From JAPLGZ01 sp038225095 (GTDB lineage: Bacteria; Chloroflexota; Anaerolineae; Caldilineales; Caldilineaceae): a stretch of DNA of 7,620 nt. The notes below the pieces were generated by a model, which worked only from the letters and a program-made list of their open reading frames with translations, made no database searches and was not told the DNA's origin. Below are positions 5,541 through 7,620 of the stretch, piece after piece. The stretch is from contig JBBREZ010000341.1 of assembly GCA_038225095.1 (NCBI GenBank), forward strand, positions 1-7,620, in the 5' to 3' direction. The translations under genes and the position numbers were made by a program. Positions within the stretch are counted from its first letter, which is position 1; the number at the start of each line of letters is the position of its first letter.

Positions 5541-5976
5541 TCCGCAAGAAAAACATGGATACTGTTTGCCAGCCTGTGCCCAGATGGTCTTAGCCTATCT
5601 GGGCATTTCTCGTTCACAAAAAATGTTAGCGCGCGAACTGGAAGTATTCGAGGATTTTGGTGTTCCAGCGTCGAATATTACAAAATTAAAAATCAGGTCG
5701 CTCAAAGTAATTTATACTGTAGAAGGCACGTTTGCTAATATAGAGAACTGGTTGCAGCAACGGACACCGGTTATTGTATTTGTCCAGACCGCTCAGTTGG
5801 AATATTGGCAAAGGCAGACCGCTCAACATGCTGTCCTGATCGTGGGGATGAACAATTTAGATATCTTTCTGCTCGATCCAGGCCGCGAACAAACTGTTAT
5901 CACCGTATCAAAAGCTGAGTTTACATTAGCATGGGATGAAATGGAATTTTCCTGTGCTACAATCACAAAGCAATGA
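5512..5976 (+). CDS. Short C39-like (papain-fold) cysteine peptidase
   Basis: A stand-alone peptidase-C39-like domain of 154 residues with nothing else attached: no ABC transporter, membrane helices or signal peptide. Catalytic features fit the fold: oxyanion Q12 and nucleophile C18 in PQEKHGYCLPACAQMVLAYLG (C22 is the less likely alternative), H106 in TAQHAVLIVGMN, and D122 in LLDPG. LQQRTPVIVFVQT before the histidine is the usual central strand. ATG 5512 is fixed as the start because an in-frame TAA sits at 5503-5505. No Shine-Dalgarno is evident, so translation probably depends on the upstream gene, which it overlaps by 29 bases. The gene is notably AT-rich (5641-5700 is about 37% GC, against about 65% for 4561-4620 in the M81 gene), suggesting acquisition. 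Possible roles are a toxin, a processing protease for its partner, or an inactive fold; the intact triad argues against the last. Confidence 0.85.
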   Translation: MAEILSVPFSPQEKHGYCLPACAQMVLAYLGISRSQKMLARELEVFEDFGVPASNITKLKIRSLKVIYTVEGTFANIENWLQQRTPVIVFVQTAQLEYWQRQTAQHAVLIVGMNNLDIFLLDPGREQTVITVSKAEFTLAWDEMEFSCATITKQ

Positions 5977-5991
5977 TAGAGAAGTGTTCAT

Positions 5992-7620
5992 ATGACTAAG
6001 TTTGATGTATTAATCCAAAATGCCAAAATCATTGACGGCACCGGCAATCCCTGGTTCTATGGTGATGTCGCCCTCAAAGACGACCGGCTTGCCGCGATCA
6101 GGCCGCCGGGCCAGATTGCGCCAGAACAAGCCAAAGCCAGCGTAGACGCCACCGGTATGGTCGTCTGCCCTGGCTTTATCGACATTTTGAGCCACTCGAT
6201 TGTGCCGCTCATGGTTGATGGCCGCTGTCTCTCGAAAATTACCCAAGGCGTCACCACCGAGATTATGGGCGAAGACTGGACGCCTGCGCCGTTTGGCGGC
6301 AAGATCGACGAAGCTGAGTTGGACCGCAATCCCATGCTGGCAACCGTCCCAGCATGGCGCAAACGCATCCCGACCTGGAAACGTTTGCGCGATTGGTTTG
6401 ACGCTATGCAGACCGCAGGCGTTTCCCCGAATATTGGTTCGTTTATGGGCGGAGGCACGCTCCGTAATTATGCGATGGGCATGGCATTGGGCGAGCCCTC
6501 GCCAGAGCAACTGGCCGTGATGCGGCGCGTGATGGCCGAGGCGATGGAAGATGGCGCGCTGGGCGTTTCGTATGCCCTCATCTATCCACCAAGCGCCTAT
6601 ACAAGCACCCCTGAACTGATTGAAGTTTGCAAGGTCGTCAGCCAATATCAGGGTATTTATATCACGCACCTGCGCTCCGAGGCGGATCGGTTTATGGAAG
6701 GCGTCACCGAAGCGCTAGACATTGGACGGCAAGCGAACCTGCCGGTGGAAATTTATCATCTGAAGGCGGCGGGCAAGCGCAATTGGCCCAAGATCGTGCA
6801 GGTGATCGAACTGATCACCCAAGCCCGCGCCGACGGCCTTGACGTGACCGCCGATATGTATCCGTACACCGGCGCGGGGACAGGCTTGACTTCGGTTTTG
6901 CCACCGTGGGCAGACGTGGATAACAAGCTCTATGAGAATTTGCGCGACCCTGTGATGCGCGCCAAAATCCGTGCCGAGGCGCTCAACCCGGCGGGCGATT
7001 GGGAGGCGATGGTTGATTTGTGTGGACCGGATGGGGTAATGCCGGTTGGTTTCTATCAACCCGAAAATCAGCCCTATGTTGGCAAGCGCCTTGCGGAAAT
7101 CGCGGCCATGCGCGGCCAGGAATGGGTGGACGCCGCAATGGATTTGTTGGCGTCAGAAGGGCAAAGGATTGGCACCATTTATTTTATGATGGACGAAGAT
7201 AATGTACGCTTGCAGTTGCAACAACCCTGGCTCACGATCGGCACCGATGCGGGGGGCCTGGCTCCAGCCTGGGCCAAGCCGTTGGGGCCATATCATCCGC
7301 GCGCCTATGGCAGCTATCCACGAATTTTGGGCAAATATGTGCGCGAAGAAAAGGTGATCACGCTCGAAGAAGCCGTGCGCAAAATGAGTTCTGCAGTAGC
7401 CAGCCGCTTGAGTATTCGCGAACGGGGCCTGTTGTGCGAAGGTTTCTTCGCTGACCTAATCGTTTTTGACCCAGCCACGATCAGCGATCGCGCCACCTTC
7501 GCCGATCCACACCAGCTTTCTGTGGGCGTGCGCGATGTCTGGATCAATGGCGTGCGCGTCTTGGCCAATACCGTCCACACCGGGGCCAAACCAGGCCGTG
7601 TGATAGAAGGACCGGGGCGC
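5992..7620 (+). CDS. N-acyl-D-amino-acid deacylase family amidohydrolase (3' end outside window)
   Basis: Metal-dependent amidohydrolase related to D-aminoacylase, which hydrolyses N-acyl-D-amino acids. The frame from ATG 5992 is open to the window end, 543 residues, and is probably nearly complete since the tail (VWINGVRV, then GAKPGRVIEGPGR) is the usual C-terminus. A weak GAGAAG lies 7 bases upstream. The N-terminus FDVLIQNAKIIDGTGNPWFYGDV is typical of the small beta-sandwich. The barrel shows H226 in YITHLRSEADR, H256 in VEIYHLKAAGKR (30 apart, as in D-aminoacylase), DVTADMYPYTGAGTGL, and D419 in TIGTDAGG as the catalytic aspartate. The first metal motif is altered: DILSH (64-68) replaces DxHxH, and GEDW (93-96) stands where D-aminoacylases carry GNCG. 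The substrate may therefore differ. It sits 15 bases after the C39-like gene and in the same frame, separated by consecutive TGA TAG stops. Confidence 0.92.
   Translation, partial: MTKFDVLIQNAKIIDGTGNPWFYGDVALKDDRLAAIRPPGQIAPEQAKASVDATGMVVCPGFIDILSHSIVPLMVDGRCLSKITQGVTTEIMGEDWTPAPFGGKIDEAELDRNPMLATVPAWRKRIPTWKRLRDWFDAMQTAGVSPNIGSFMGGGTLRNYAMGMALGEPSPEQLAVMRRVMAEAMEDGALGVSYALIYPPSAYTSTPELIEVCKVVSQYQGIYITHLRSEADRFMEGVTEALDIGRQANLPVEIYHLKAAGKRNWPKIVQVIELITQARADGLDVTADMYPYTGAGTGLTSVLPPWADVDNKLYENLRDPVMRAKIRAEALNPAGDWEAMVDLCGPDGVMPVGFYQPENQPYVGKRLAEIAAMRGQEWVDAAMDLLASEGQRIGTIYFMMDEDNVRLQLQQPWLTIGTDAGGLAPAWAKPLGPYHPRAYGSYPRILGKYVREEKVITLEEAVRKMSSAVASRLSIRERGLLCEGFFADLIVFDPATISDRATFADPHQLSVGVRDVWINGVRVLANTVHTGAKPGRVIEGPGR

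Noticed and set aside
6010..6669. 219-residue minus-strand open frame opposite the deacylase
   Set aside because: The plus-strand frame carries the family motifs across this whole stretch. The reverse frame is rich in H, R and A with no domain, as expected of a shadow frame in GC-rich coding DNA.
1..7620. tRNA, rRNA, riboswitch, transposase or phage attachment site
   Set aside because: All gaps are short (at most 199 bases), and I saw no cloverleaf, transposase motif or terminal repeat with target duplication.

Overview
The window looks like a piece of a bacterial chromosome, most plausibly Chloroflexota. That placement is an inference. It rests on the mix of a DppB/DppC transporter, D-aminoacylase-like and M81 hydrolases and small toxin-antitoxin (TA)-like gene pairs, on promoters with a TGTGTTATAAT-type -10, and on intergenic hairpins built from short AT-rich heptamers. 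No rRNA or other marker gene is present to prove it. All genes are on the + strand.

Layout: (1) 1-752, 3' part of a dipeptide/oligopeptide ABC transporter permease (DppB type). (2) 753-951, a 199-base gap with a heptamer-repeat hairpin. (3) 952-1866, the partner permease (DppC type). (4) 1867-1956, a promoter with operator-like half-sites. (5) 1957-2632, a VapB (ribbon-helix-helix) / VapC (PIN ribonuclease) pair, overlapping by 17 bases. (6) 2620-3537, a class A beta-lactamase-like serine hydrolase with no signal peptide, whose start lies inside vapC. (7) 3538-3644, a long hairpin made of 7-base units. (8) 3645-5087, an M81/MlrC-type metallopeptidase. (9) 5088-5162, a second promoter with nearly the same -10 as the vapBC promoter. 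(10) 5163-5976, an overlapping pair encoding an antitoxin-like small protein and a short C39-like papain-fold cysteine peptidase. (11) 5992 to the window end, an N-acyl-D-amino-acid deacylase-family amidohydrolase, probably almost complete.

The larger, GC-richer genes fit one theme: import of small peptides (DppBC) followed by cytoplasmic hydrolysis of unusual amide bonds (beta-lactamase-like enzyme, MlrC-type peptidase, D-aminoacylase-type deacylase). This could be scavenging of cyclic, D-amino-acid-containing or peptidoglycan-derived peptides. Two small, more AT-rich overlapping gene pairs sit between these catabolic genes, each with its own extended -10 promoter, and look like inserted accessory modules. 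The 5163-5976 pair is the best candidate for an undescribed system: it has the size, order and overlap of a TA module, but the effector is a C39-like peptidase instead of a nuclease.
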